From positions 26,660 to 90,659 of the forward strand of contig JNVV01000005.1 of assembly GCA_000733355.1 (NCBI GenBank): 64,000 nucleotides of DNA, given 5' to 3'. Of this stretch, positions 1 through 11,330 are shown in pieces. The position numbers were made by a program, and so were the translations under genes. Each line of letters opens with the position of its first letter. Position 1 is the first letter of the stretch. This DNA is from Falciphora oryzae. Lineage: Eukaryota; Ascomycota; Sordariomycetes; Magnaporthales; Magnaporthaceae. The notes below the pieces were generated by a model. That model did no database searches. It was given only the letters and a program-made list of their open reading frames with translations, and had not been told where the DNA came from.

Positions 1-932
1 CTGATATCCCGGTCCAGGACTCCAGGACACGGAAATCAAGATTTTGCCTCCTGGAACAACCTCCGCAACAGCTCGACGCCTTCTCGACTTTCATTCTCCA
101 GCTTCACGTACGCCCATCAGGGCGAGCCATTGGGGTGCCCGGCGTGGAAGCTGAGATAGCGAGGTGGTTCTTGCAGGTATGAATGGCCTGCTAACCAATT
201 CCTTGTCCGTCCATGGTCAAATGTGAGTCCTCAACCAGCAAAACTGAAACCGTGAATATCGTAACTCGTTGTCATTTCCGGCGCCGAGGGGGTATATCCT
301 AAAAGGGGATGATGATTCGCCGCAAACAAACGATGTGCTTTTTTTGCCGGACCGCGGACGAAAAAGGCAGCGAAAATAAATGTGGTGAGTATGTAATAAG
401 GGGGAAAATATGAGAAAACGACGTTGAGAGTTCAGGTACTTTGCCACAGCTGCGAGCACGCATTACTGACGCCATCATGGGATTCTTCGTTTTTGTTGGC
501 GAGAAGGGAGCGAGACGAGCTGAAATTTATGCCTTACAGCTGCGGCAGAGCAAAAAGAAGTGAGAGAAAGAAAGAACCATGAGGGGAAGCTGCGTTGACG
601 AAGAACGAGAACCGAGTACGCCGTCCCGAAACAACCAGGTGGCAAAAGTGCCGAGATCGCGGTGATAACCAAACGGAAAGAAAAGAAAAGCAGAGAAAAG
701 GAGGAATTTGGGATGCGCATAAAGTCAAGAGACAAAGTAAAACAAGGACGATAAGTGCCCAAAGAAAGACAACGGGGGGCAAAATTCAAAAAAAAAAAAA
801 AGAGGTGACCCTGGCTCATCATGTTCATGATGGCCGCGATGGACGCCGTGTCAGGCCTCACCCTAACACAGGACAAGGCTGAAAGCGTATCGGTCTGAGG
901 AGAGGAATGATCGGCGTCGTCTTGTGGTGGTT
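1..932. other. Intergenic, no gene recognised
   Basis: Only short, low-complexity reading frames are present and none has a recognisable motif. The segment contains a purine-rich stretch (about 540-800) ending in a run of A near 788-800. It probably includes the 3' region of the zinc-knuckle gene that ends at 933 on the minus strand. Confidence 0.6.
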
Positions 933-1785
933 TTACGCGACCGGAGCGATGGGAGGAACCGGGGCGGCGGCGATGGCGGACGGGTCAGCCGCAAGAGGGA
1001 CCTCGGCAGGGGGAGCCTCGGTGCTGGCGTTCTTTTGGGGGCAATCCCTCGAGATGTGGCCGGCCTCGCCGCACTGGTAGCAGGTCTTGCCAGCAGTGTT
1101 CAGCGGGCCACCGTTGGGGGCGGTGCAGTCGCGCGAGATGTGACCAAGCTTGCCACAGGCGTAGCACTTCATCGCCTGCGCCTGACAGTCACGAGCGAAG
1201 TGGTTCGGGCCACCACACTTGTAGCAGGTGGCAGGTCGAGGGCCACCCGCGAAGCCGCCGCGCGGGGGGAACCCACCGGCGTAGCCGCCGCGGGGAACCG
1301 GAGCGCCTCGCCCCATGTTCACACCAGCGGGGTTCGGGCAGGCGCGCTAGGGCACGAGTTAGCGACAAGGGTCCCAGAGAGTCCACTCAGGCGTTGCATG
1401 CCTATGTTGCCATGGCAGATGCTATGGACTCATCACTTACAGCCAAGTGGCCCGGCTGTCCGCAGTTGTAGCAACGACCACCAGCACCGGCGCCGCTCAG
1501 GCGGAGGGTCGGGCAGTCAGCCTGGACGTGGCCTAGGCCCTGGCAGTGGTAGCACTGCTTGGCCTCGGTGGTCCGCGGGAGCGGGCAACCGTTGGACTCA
1601 TGGCCCGGCTGCTTGCCTGTTGAGACCATGTTAGAATGCCAAGAACCCCGCAATTGCTGGCAAAAAAAAAAAAAAAAAACAGCGCACATACAGTTGTAGC
1701 AAAGGCGCTCGGCGGAAGAGCAGACCTCGGCGTAGTGGCCGACGTTGCCGCACTTGTAGCAGGCCCGACGAGAAAGCGAAGACAT
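933..1785 (-). CDS. GIS2: CCHC zinc-knuckle nucleic-acid-binding protein (Gis2/CNBP/Byr3 family)
   Basis: A cytoplasmic single-stranded RNA/DNA-binding protein of the CNBP/Gis2 family, which in yeast and animals associates with translating mRNAs and stress granules. Three exons, 1785-1692, 1616-1441 and 1346-933, join in frame to give 227 residues. Seven C-x2-C-x4-H-x4-C knuckles are visible: one in exon 1, a second spanning the first intron, one in exon 2, one spanning the second intron, and three in exon 3. An RG/GG-rich linker separates knuckles 4 and 5. The tail is rich in Ala and Pro. The first intron (1617-1691) holds a T17 run on the coding strand and the second (1347-1440) has a GCTAAC branch site. 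Seven knuckles is normal for the family. The exact exon ends are by eye but preserve the cysteine spacing, so the family call is firm. Confidence 0.93.
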
Positions 1786-4700
1786 GTTGTCAGATTTTAA
1801 AGAAGCTGCAGCAGAGTCAGTACCATATCAGCACTCGATCCTAGTGTAAGCCGAAACTCTGGTTCTCTCCCGCTCCCTTCCGGTCGTATGGTCTCCGGTG
1901 TGCTGGCTAGGGCCGGCGTCGGTGTCGTGCGCGGCCAATCATTCCAGGTCTAGTCGCATGGTGTTCCGGGACACCCGGACCCCAGGGGCTCGTGGTGCAG
2001 AAATCCCACGTGGCGATCGAGCCTCGGGTGCGGCATGGCGTTTGAGGCGCACAGAACATGGCCGACGTCAAGGTGAAAGTGCACCCTCCCCTTGGCCCAG
2101 ACAGGAACATGATGCGGCGCATTGTATTGGAAGCTTGGCTCGGGCATCAGGAACGTGCATGATGCATGAGGCTTGTGTAACGTCCCAGCGGAGCGTTCCT
2201 TGTAACTTCCACATCGATGGCCGATGTCATCATATCGACGTATGCCGCGGCGCATTCAAATTTCGACTCCAAGGCGAGGCCAGCGGCGAGGGCCCGCAGC
2301 TTCAAGCTTTCCATGGCCTGCGACCGTGTCACCGAGGCTCGAGACGGCGTCTAAATGCGCGCTTGGGGGGTTTTGCGGCCCAGGGGACTCCGTTTGCGAA
2401 ACAGAGGCACGAAATGGTTTTTCGAAGAGTCGAGGCGGGGGACCCATCGAATAGCGGGGATGCGGGCACAGACAGCGCCGGTGGTGGGAGGATTTTGCGC
2501 CGTGTTGCGCCGTGGCCTGACCCCTCGCGCCGGCCACAAAACTGAAAAAGGCCGCGCCAGGCGCTTTGCGAGTCGCGAGAAGGACGCCGTCGCCACAGCA
2601 CGTCCGGTGACGACGGCGGCGTGGGCGCGACGCGGGGCGGGCTCGCTCGGGCAGAGGCGCAAACGGACAGCACCCACGTCGGGCCGGCGCGAGTCGCAGG
2701 TCGAAGGTGGCGGTTTGGCTGGGGCGCCGTCGATTCTTCCTCGATATTCTCACGGTTCCGGGTCCTCGGGGAGGCCCAGGGGATGGGACAGGAGAGAGGC
2801 AGAGACGGGGAGAGAGCAGGGAACCAGAGCAAGCAAAAAGGCTAAAGCCAACTGACCTTTAACGTTGCGGGATATCCTTTACGGCCTCTCGTCCAACTAC
2901 CACAACAGCCTGCGCAAGCCTATCCACGATCTCATCCAGCGCGACAGCCCGAACGAAACGAGAGAACAAAAAAGAGATGCTTGGGTAGCGATTCTATCCG
3001 TCGAGAAGGAGCGATGAGAACCTTTCAAAAGGGGGAGAGGGAGGAGAGAGGAGAAAGTGTGGATGAAGCGAACGAAAGGTACCCGAGCCCGACTGGGAGT
3101 GTGATCCGTCCCGCACGGGCTAGTGGAGGTCGAGAAAAAAAAATAATAAGACACACATCCATGGAGGCATGGCCCGAATGGAGCGACCTGGGAGCGGCAC
3201 TAGCCCCTTCCAGGCGTGTCAGCGGCTCCTCCGGCGATTTGGTGCGGCGTAGCGCTTGCTAATCGGCCAGGGCAGGTACTGGCCAGGTACTTTTGGGGGT
3301 TCTGGGGACCCCTCGGTCTCAGCGGGCTCCCGCCGGGCAGGTAGCATCAGGCCGGGCATCGACTCGCTTGTCAGCCCGGCCTCCCGCAGCCAGCCCAGGA
3401 ACTAACTGCACGACTGACATCGAGGCCAGACCTTGCGAGTGCTTGCCCGCATCCGCCGTCGACTGCAAGAGTCGCGCCGACGTACCCGTACCACATAGTA
3501 TGGGCTGCGCAGCTTGGAAAGCTCCATCCATGCCATATGCGATGTACCTCTGGCCCCCGGGCAGAGGCGCCCACCCGCTTTCCTTCTGCGTCGAACGGCC
3601 AGCCCTGGTCATGGAGGGGCTATGCGGTCCACTTTTTAGTGTGGATCCGTTGATGCGGGCAGTTCGGGTGACAGAGCAAGCCACAAGCGCCCTCGAAAGT
3701 TGACAGATCCCGCCCTCTCCTGCACCGCTGCACGCAATATCCTGGTTTGTCGCGAGCCTAGGCGGCCAAACTTGCTGGGGAGCTGAGCAGAAGCAAATAA
3801 GTGATAGATTGGAGAGTTCAGCTACCCCTACCCGTGGTATTCCGGCATCTTGCCCCGGCTGTGCTCACCGCCTGAGAAAGCAACTTGGTCCAGCGCACAA
3901 CCTGAGACTCGAGGGGTGTTTTTTGCCCGTATTTTTTTCTCGTGTTATTCGAGCAGACGCCACTAGCACCAGCACCGTGCATGCAGCCACTCAAGCAACT
4001 ACCCTTCCTCCTTCCTATCTAACCCCTACTAGCTACTACCTAGTCTGTTTTTAACCTTCTAGCCTGCTTCCACGGAGACGCCATACCACCCAGTTTTTGG
4101 CGGCGGCAACGGCCGTAATGCGTATTTCTCCAGCGTATGCTTTCCCACCCATCTCCCCTCCTTCCGTCCGCCCGCCTCCTGTCGCCTCAGCTTGCCGGAA
4201 CGCCAGGCTGTAACTTTGCCAGCTCTGCAGGGGGTGGCGAGCCTGCACGCACGGGCTCCATGTCAAGCGCCTCTGCTGGCCCCTCCGGCCAGTCCGGCTC
4301 ACCCCCATTGGCTTTGTGGAGAAAGCAGACAAACGACAGCCAACGTCCCACGCTGATCAATGTCGAGTAAAATCGTTTTCTGTCCGCGTGCTGGACCGGG
4401 CATCGACGATGCCTTGCTTGGGCCGTGGTTAGGCTACGATGTAGGCTTGGTAGCTTTCAGGTGAGCCACCAGGAAAAGCCCTGCCTCGCTGCCCACCAGT
4501 CGTACCTGGTAGCCTGAGCAATTTATTATCCCATTTCCCTCTTCGTGGCCGGCCATTGCGCCATATCCGAACCTAGATGCCGTGCGCCCCCTGCCCCGTT
4601 GCTTCAAGCCAGACCATCCGAGGGGCGGGCACTGGTTAGATTCCATCTTGTGATCTGTCTACCAGGCCCTTTTGCCCCCTGACGCACCCCTCCGCGCAAT

Positions 4701-5414
4701 GTATGAGAGGGGAAGGACCCAGATGCCAGGGTTGTGATAGTCTGATTTGCCAAAAACTCTTTTTGACAAGTCCTGCTATTTTTGTGTGCGCGCCCCAAGA
4801 AAACCCTCTCAGCTTATGGTGCAGCGAAGCCGCCAAAGCCTCCCACTCGGGTGGCTTCAAAATCCCCCGCGCCGTCGCCCCAAGATGATCGGCTGAAATG
4901 TCTGAAGTCGTTCCAATCAGGAGCTGGTCACATTTTTTGAGCGCTTATTCTCTGCCTGGACACGGATCTGCGCATCCCACAATGCGACGTCGTTGTGTTG
5001 GCAGTCAAACCATGTTGCTCGGTCTTGGCCTGGCCCGAACATTACAATATCTTTCTTGTAAAGGGCCTCGTGGGCGTTCGACGATGCACGCATGCAGATG
5101 ACTTCCGGTGCGTACTACTGTAGGATAATTAAGAGAGTGTACGTATGGGATACTCAGTTTAGATGGAGAGCGATCCTTGATAAATGCCGCACATGATTAG
5201 GTATGCCGACCAGGACTCCCTCGTTGGTAAAACAGGAAAAGAAGAGTAAGAAGAAGCAAAAATCCACCACACCAGTTGCGCCATGCTACGATTATTTTAC
5301 AATACAAAACAAAAGCTCCAAGTGTGAAAGGCGATGAATGGCCACCATCACCTCGGTTGAGCGAGACTAGGACCACCTAATTTTTGGGTTAATCCCCCGC
5401 TGCCTATAGCAGCC
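1786..5414. other. 3.6 kb intergenic region, no gene recognised
   Basis: Many overlapping GC-rich frames of 60-167 codons occur on both strands around 1.9-2.9 kb and 3.3-3.7 kb. None shows a domain, consistent splice signals or coding-like composition. The 1786-1900 part is presumably the promoter and leader of the zinc-knuckle gene. Confidence 0.5.
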
Positions 5415-7094
5415 TCACCAGCCCGGCGGTCGCGCCAACCGCCCAGCCTCCGAAGGGTGCGGGGGCAGCGGAATGTCCGCCAGCCGCCCGGCCTCCGAAG
5501 GGTGTGGGGGCAACGGAATGTCCAGCGCCGCACTTGGCGCGATGGAGCGAGGCCGCGCCTCGACAACGTAGGAGACGCCGTCGTCCGAAGCATAAGACGG
5601 CGGGCGGCGGGTGCCCCCACCACTGCCCCCACGCAGGCCCGTCTCGTTCTCGCCGGACTCGTCGCGGGAGGACGAGGTCTCGGGCCGCGCCTCCTCGTTG
5701 CGCTGCCAGTAGATGCGGTCCGGGTCGACTCTGACGCTCTCGCGCCAGATGCCGTACGCCGGGGGCTTGAGCTTGGTCGTCTCGCTCTCGATGCCGGCCG
5801 CCTCCTCGTCGCGCGCCAGCACGACCCGGATCGGCTCGCGCGGCACCGCGTAACCGCCGGGGTTGTGCAGCTGCGACATGATCGCCCGCTGCTGGAGCGC
5901 CTCCTGCTGGCGCCGCTCCTCGTCGCGCTCCCTCGGGGGCTTGATCAGGAACATGCAGAGCCTGATCAGGCCGTGGCAGAAGAAGATGGTGGCGAAGAGG
6001 ATAATGAGGATGAGCAGGACCGTGAACTCGTTGGTGTTGATATTCTTCGTCAGAGACAGAGAGAGGTCTAGAGGAGTATCCGTTAGCGGTGAAATCCAGG
6101 CACATGCACACCAAGTGAGGCAGAAACACTTACAAACTGTCAACAGCATGATGAGAAAGAGGCCCGAGACAAAGCACTTGAGGATCTGGGTGCGAATGCG
6201 CTTCGACTTGACCCAGGGGAAGCAGAACAGGAAATGCTTGGGCGTGGGCCGCTGCTCCTGCTCCTGCTCCTGCTCCCGCCGACGCTGCCGACGTCTGTGG
6301 CGGGCCTCCCTCCTCTGTTGGTACTCTTCTTCGGTCTCACCCTCCCTCCTGCTGCTGCTGCTGCTGCTGCCGCTACTACCGCTGCTGCTGCCGTTGTGGT
6401 GGTGTCTCCTCCGCCTTCTCCTCCTCTCCCGGCCGGTGCCGGCGAGGTCGGCGAGGTGCTGCTCCGCCGGGTCGGCGGTGCTGAGCCCTGATCCCGAGCT
6501 TCCACCCCTGGCGTGTCCGGGGACGTGGGCAGCGTGCACGGCCGGCTGGGGCTGTGCCAGCTCGGGGAACATGGGTCCCCCGATCACGGAGCCAGCCGAG
6601 CCCGGCCTCCGCACAGGCAGCGGCGGCGCCGCCTCACCCTGCCTTGTCACCGGGCGCGAGGGGGGTCCATTGGAGCCCTGGGTCCATGTCCTCGCGAGGT
6701 TCGGCAGGTGGAGTCTCGTCGACGGGAGATTCGGCATGTTGATGGAGAAGTTGGCGGACTTGGGCGAGAGCGGCTCGTCCGAGTAGTGGCTACTCGTGGG
6801 ACGTGGGGCGTAGTGGGCGTGGGCGGCACCGCCCTGCGCATTCTGCTGGGCGGCCACGCTCGAGCGCCTGCTCAAAAAGGAGGGAATTGCAGGGCGAGAG
6901 AAACCAGAGAGACGGTTGAGGAAGCGGGAGTTCGGAGCTGCGCGCTCCTCCATCTCCTGCCGCGGGCGCGGCGAGTCCGGTACCGAGCTGGGGGCAGAGC
7001 TGCTAACCGTGCTGGCTGTCGGGGCTGGCGCCTGCTGGCGCTCGACGTCGTCCACCGGGCCGTTGCGGCGCAGGATAACTCTGATGGAATCCAT
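5415..7094 (-). CDS. Two-pass membrane protein of unknown function
   Basis: Not recognised as a named family. Two exons, 7094-6134 and 6067-5415, flank a 66-nt intron (GTAAGT donor, GCTAAC branch, CTAG acceptor). The intron length is a multiple of three, so the unspliced frame also reads through. The spliced product is 537 residues. The N-terminal ~300 residues are Ser/Pro/Arg-rich and probably disordered. They end in a Ser/Gly run encoded by CTG/CTA-like triplets (about 6350-6395), followed by an Arg/His/Glu/Gln-rich stretch. Two hydrophobic segments follow, encoded near 6120-6180 and 5945-6035, separated by a short charged loop. The C-terminal ~180 residues are polar and end in a duplicated 15-residue unit. 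The layout suggests an integral membrane protein with a large cytosolic N-terminus, but localisation is inferred only from hydropathy. Confidence 0.8.
   Translation of the reverse strand: MDSIRVILRRNGPVDDVERQQAPAPTASTVSSSAPSSVPDSPRPRQEMEERAAPNSRFLNRLSGFSRPAIPSFLSRRSSVAAQQNAQGGAAHAHYAPRPTSSHYSDEPLSPKSANFSINMPNLPSTRLHLPNLARTWTQGSNGPPSRPVTRQGEAAPPLPVRRPGSAGSVIGGPMFPELAQPQPAVHAAHVPGHARGGSSGSGLSTADPAEQHLADLAGTGRERRRRRRRHHHNGSSSGSSGSSSSSSRREGETEEEYQQRREARHRRRQRRREQEQEQEQRPTPKHFLFCFPWVKSKRIRTQILKCFVSGLFLIMLLTVCKCFCLTWCACAWISPLTDTPLDLSLSLTKNINTNEFTVLLILIILFATIFFCHGLIRLCMFLIKPPRERDEERRQQEALQQRAIMSQLHNPGGYAVPREPIRVVLARDEEAAGIESETTKLKPPAYGIWRESVRVDPDRIYWQRNEEARPETSSSRDESGENETGLRGGSGGGTRRPPSYASDDGVSYVVEARPRSIAPSAALDIPLPPHPSEAGRLADIPLPPHPSEAGRLARPPGW
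5433..5522 (-). repeat. Tandem 45-bp duplication in a coding 3' end
   Basis: Units 5433-5477 and 5478-5522 are direct repeats of 45 bp differing at four positions, all transitions. Both encode the same 15 residues (starting DIPLPPHPSEAG), so every difference is synonymous. Confidence 0.9.
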
Positions 7095-9527
7095 GGTTGC
7101 TGGGGCGTGAATGGGTTGTCGTCGTGGTTACGAAGGTTCGACTCGGCAAGTCAAGCGTGATGCGTCCGAGTCGCGAGGATTCGGGCGCTCCGAGTATGGC
7201 CAGCGCTGTCCTTTTCGACTCGTGGATACGTCGCTCGTGGATACGTCGCTCGTGTGCCGTCGGCGGAAATTAATGCGCTCGCTGTTCCAGACCTGGCAAT
7301 ATCTTCCAGCCAGGGAGGCGAGTGCGTGCCGTTGTATTATCGAGGTTGCCTTGTATCAGGTCGATTGTCTCGCTGTGCATAATCGAACTGGACGGAGGGA
7401 GGAATCGGTATAATCAACAGGAACGAAAAAGAGGATCAACCGACGTGAAGAAGAGAATGCATACACAGATGCAGGAAAGCGACGAAAAAGAGATTTCAGT
7501 CGCGAGGCTCGCAGAGCCAGTCGAGGCGTCCAAGAGCATCCGAGATGGGAAGGGGAAGGTAGGGTATGACCGGACCCAAGATAAAAAGGAAAACAATGAC
7601 AACGAAAGAAAAGCAAGGCCAGGGCCCGAGCTCAAGATGGAAAAAAGGAAGATCACCAGGACTAGGGGAGGGGAGGAGCAATGACAGCCACACGGATAGC
7701 CGCAGTCGACGACATATCCGACGGGAGCCTTAGGCACTGGCACTAACAAGACGCAGCGACAGCCGAGGGGACGAGAGGGAGAGAGAAAGCAGGACATCCA
7801 GTGGCCTATGAATTCCGGAATCGCTTCTCCCTTCCGTTCCAGGGAAGCACAGCAGGTACCCGCCCAGGTGGTCCGAGTGGGTAGGAGTGGGTGGTGTCTG
7901 GGTGGATGGCGATGGATGGCGAACACCTCCTGACGGTCAAGTGCCAACAAACCGGTAACACACAGACTGCAACCCGGCCTTTGCCCAAAGTGGACGGAGG
8001 GAGGAGGCACACGGCGATTGTGCCCTAGCAGACCATCGAGGAGACAAACTCCGGTCCGCTCAAATCGTGCGCGTTTAGTGTCCAATAGTCTCCGAACGAA
8101 CGACAAGCGAAACGGCACATCCGCTCGCATCTGCAGGCGGCTGCCCTGCCCCTGCGTCAACCACGACATGGTCGTGCTCGACAGCACAACACACGAGTTT
8201 CTCCTCTGGGGCAGTTGGAGGCGCGCCCGCCACATGTTGCTATCTTTGTCGCCTGGCAATCACACCCACCCACCACTGAGGTCGGTCCCGCAGCGCACGC
8301 GCGCGGAGGCCGCTTGTGTCAGCTTGACGTCCCCCCCTGGCTGCTCCCGCACGCCAAGTCACCAATAAGCTCCGCCAACCATTGGAAGCCCGCCTGCACG
8401 CCAACGAGCCGCTTCATGCTAGGTTGGGCCGGCCGCCCTGATTGGGCGACGCGCGACTTTTCTGCGACGGTCTTTTTGGGCGGCGGCATGCGAGCATGAT
8501 GAAAGGGGCAGGGGGCCCCTGCCGCGGAGCCGTTTCAGACCGACTCACGCTAGGGCCGGCCCCTGTCTGTGGCAGGCGAATCGACTTCCCCCTTTGCGCC
8601 TGCAGCCAATGGCGCATCGCGCCCAGGGCTCCAAGTGTTCCGAAAGAGGACGTTTTTGTTTTGAAACAATTGGACACGAGACCACGAGGCATCTTTCGAG
8701 GAATGCGCATGTTGTGCTGTCGACTTTTCTCAGCGAGTAGGGCAAAGCTGCACAGCGAAGTTGCACTCAAGTATTATTCGCGACGAGTGGGCTTCTTTGA
8801 CTGCTCATTTTCCTAAAATTGAGGTAACAAGCGAGCAACGTCGTACCGGTAACCACTCTATCATTTCCGTTCACGACTTCCCAGAGTAGTGGAGCTTCCA
8901 CTTGAATTGCCTTGTACAGATGGTGTATTTCAACTTCTACGTCCCTCTTCGACGACATGGACTTGATACGCAGCGCCCATCGGGAGAGACAACTCCATCC
9001 TCGCCGAGGACCTGGGAGGTCATTACTTGATTTTCCAGTGAAATGAGAATCCTGACAAATCAGGATAGAGACCTGTACCGACACCCCCAGATTTGAATCA
9101 CCTTTGACCCCAGCCCATCCCCCTCAAAAGTCTCACAAGGCCCTGTCCCCAAGATGGCATCATCTTCCAGCACGCGTACAGTTACCCCCAACTGCGTCAT
9201 AGGGCTTGGTATCGAAAAAGGGAGAAGAAAAAAAACCTGTCCGCGGGGTCCTTGCCGAGGCTCTCCACCAACACGAGACGACTGCCTCCCAATGTGGCTC
9301 CTCGACCGCAGCATGCCATCCGTTCGTCACTTTGCCCCCATCGAGGGCCGTGCTTTTCAGCAATGAGGGACCTCGTGGTGATCCATGACCCACACATCGA
9401 GCATTGAGGCGTTGAGGAATGATCGGATTACCGATCGAGGCCCCTCTTGAATACGGGGAGATATCCAAGCCGGGGCGCTTCCTTATTACGCCGTCCCTCC
9501 TGAAGCGCTTGCTCCACAGTATAAGCC
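7095..9527. other. 2.4 kb intergenic region, no gene recognised
   Basis: The part just above 7095 is the likely promoter/leader of the membrane-protein gene. An open frame of 281 codons on the minus strand (7414-8259) and several shorter ones are present, but they have a Cys/Ser/Phe/Leu-rich random-looking composition and no motif. Confidence 0.5.
7219..7254. repeat. Short tandem repeat, 15-bp unit, 2.4 copies
   Basis: CTCGTGGATACGTCG occurs at 7219-7233 and 7234-7248, followed by a partial third copy. It lies about 125 bp upstream of the membrane-protein start codon, in its probable promoter or 5' leader. A regulatory role is possible but unproven. Confidence 0.85.
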
Positions 9528-10846
9528 TCACCGCAGCTCTCCGAGGAGGAGCGTTTTATCGGTTGATCCAGACAGGACTGGCATGCTGAGTTAGCGCAAG
9601 CCCTTCATGTATCAAAATGGTGAGACTTGTCGACTTACGTAATGATTCGGATCCGGGGCTGAACTCTACGCAGTTGACCGCGGCCTTGTGCCCGGGTAGC
9701 TTGTAGAGCAGCTTGCCTGTCTCGTTGGACCAGATCACGACCGTGCCGTCGGCCGCGCCAACGGCGACCCTCCTGCCCGTCTTATCCCAGCCTCCGCGAA
9801 CCAGATTCTTCTCCAGTCCAAACGGCGCCCCGTCGAAGGTCCTGATGTGCCTCTCCGTCGGTGCGAATGGCCGGATGTCCCAAGTGCGCGCCGTGGAGTC
9901 CATCGAGTATGACATGAGTGTCTGCGAATCGGGCGAGACCTTGAGCGTTGTGATGGTGTCTCGGTGTCCAGCCATGGTGTAGACCACGGCGTTCTTTCGC
10001 ACGTCCCACACCTTGATGCCGTTGTCGATTCCGCCTGAGTAAATCTCATTCCCCGCCTCGGACATGGCGACTGCTGTTATCGGGAAGTCGGTCTCGATGT
10101 AGTCCACTGCGTTCTTCTTGCGCGGGTCCCATATGCCGATGGTGCCGTCATCGCTTCCGCTGACAAGGAGCTCGTCTCCACGTTTGCTGATATCTAGCGA
10201 GTTGATCACTTCCTCGTGCCCGACATATCTGCGGATTCGCGTGCCCGAGGTCAGGTCCCAGCTGGCGAGGTGCATGTCGGCCGAGGCGGAGAACAGAATG
10301 TTCGAATCTCGCGACCATTGCAGGTCGAGAACCGCACCCTTGTGGCCAGTCAGGATCCCATAGTTTTCGCAGTTCGTGTGCGCCTTCCACAGTACTGTGA
10401 ACGGTTCAGGGTTTAACGGTCAGCGGCCTGCAGCAGGCGCGGGTGTGGTTCGAGATTAGGGGTCGTACATATCGTCCTATCCATCGACCCCGACGCGGCA
10501 TATTGGCCGCTCGAGTTGAACTTGGCTGTAAAAATCTCTCCAGAGTGCCCGGACAGCTCCATGAGTGGTGCCTCCAGCGAGCTCAGGCGAGGTCCCTGTG
10601 GAGGGTAACAGGCTCAGTTAGCATCCATATCGAAACGATCCTGCCGCATGCAGCTGGGGCGCAAGCAGCGGATCGTGGCCAATGGCCTCGCCTCCCACCT
10701 ACCGCTTGTATAAGCGCGCCATTTCCAGAGTAGCCGTCGCTCCGTGCAGCAGCGCTGCCAGACCCAAGGTTCGGCCGCTTCACCAGCTGCGTAGAGCTGG
10801 GCTCGTCGGAAGCCGGGCGTTTTTCGGACATTTCGTGCGAGGTCAT
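9528..10846 (-). CDS. U5 snRNP 40 kDa-type WD40 protein (SNRNP40/Cwf17 family)
   Basis: A WD40 beta-propeller of the spliceosomal U5 snRNP 40K family, which acts in the nucleus in the U5/tri-snRNP and catalytic spliceosome. Four exons, 10846-10703, 10595-10469, 10394-9639 and 9577-9528, give 358 residues. The N-terminus has a short basic leader containing KRP, then ALIQAGPR and MELSGHSGEIF, which are typical of this family. About seven WD repeats follow, with clear GH...WD pairs (for example GHKGAVLDLQW, GHEEVINSLD, IGIWDPR, GHRDTITTLK, GHKAAVNCVEF). The last exon adds the terminal strand ending LLLGELR. Introns two and three have good donors (GTACGA, GTAAGT), and intron three has a GCTAAC branch. 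Without splicing, the last intron gives a false C-terminus. The family assignment rests on pattern similarity. A generic WD40 protein is the alternative. Confidence 0.88.
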
Positions 10847-11330
10847 GCGGTTCTAAGGATTGGGCGGGTTGGTATCGACAACCGAATGTGTCGTCGGGGT
10901 CCAGGTGCTCGTCAACGCGGGCGATACTGATTTGTTGCGGCTGTCCGGTCGAACAGGCCCGTCACGTCCTCAGCCCTGTCGCGACTTCCAGCTCCACAGC
11001 GGTGCGAGCTAGGAATTATTTTCGGGTGCAAACACTGTGTGTTCAGACTGTCCGGGTACTGGAAGCTCCGCATGTATGGTGGGGCAGCAAGCGCCTGGGC
11101 GTGAGATTCTCCTATCTTATCGCTATCACCCACCCACATGACGCGCCGCGCTTCCATGCATTGCCTGTTCGACCGCCTAATCGATCCCTTGTGCTCGCTA
11201 TACGGAGCCGAACATCTTCACCCCGCGGCTCGAAAAGCAACACGGACAGGCCGAGACAGCTGATCTGCATGGTAACGGTCGCCATATCTCACAGCTCATC
11301 CTCGAGCCACCAGGAGGCCGTACCGTGAGG
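10847..11330. other. Shared divergent promoter region
   Basis: 484 bp between the start codons of the U5-40K-like gene (minus) and BET3 (plus). No gene is seen. It must hold the core promoters and 5' leaders of both genes. Confidence 0.6.

Noticed and set aside
1950..2855. Several overlapping 70-167 codon frames on both strands
   Set aside because: All are mutually overlapping, Arg/Pro/Ser-rich and without motif, as expected in GC-rich non-coding DNA.
7414..8259. 281-codon open frame on the minus strand
   Set aside because: Composition is that of random GC-rich DNA (Cys, Ser, Leu, Phe clusters, no domain), with no ordered region or splice context.
9556..10275. WD40 frame with a C-terminus ending in HASPVWINR
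   Set aside because: The tail comes from reading into the last intron (9578-9638). Splicing gives the expected family C-terminus ending at 9528.
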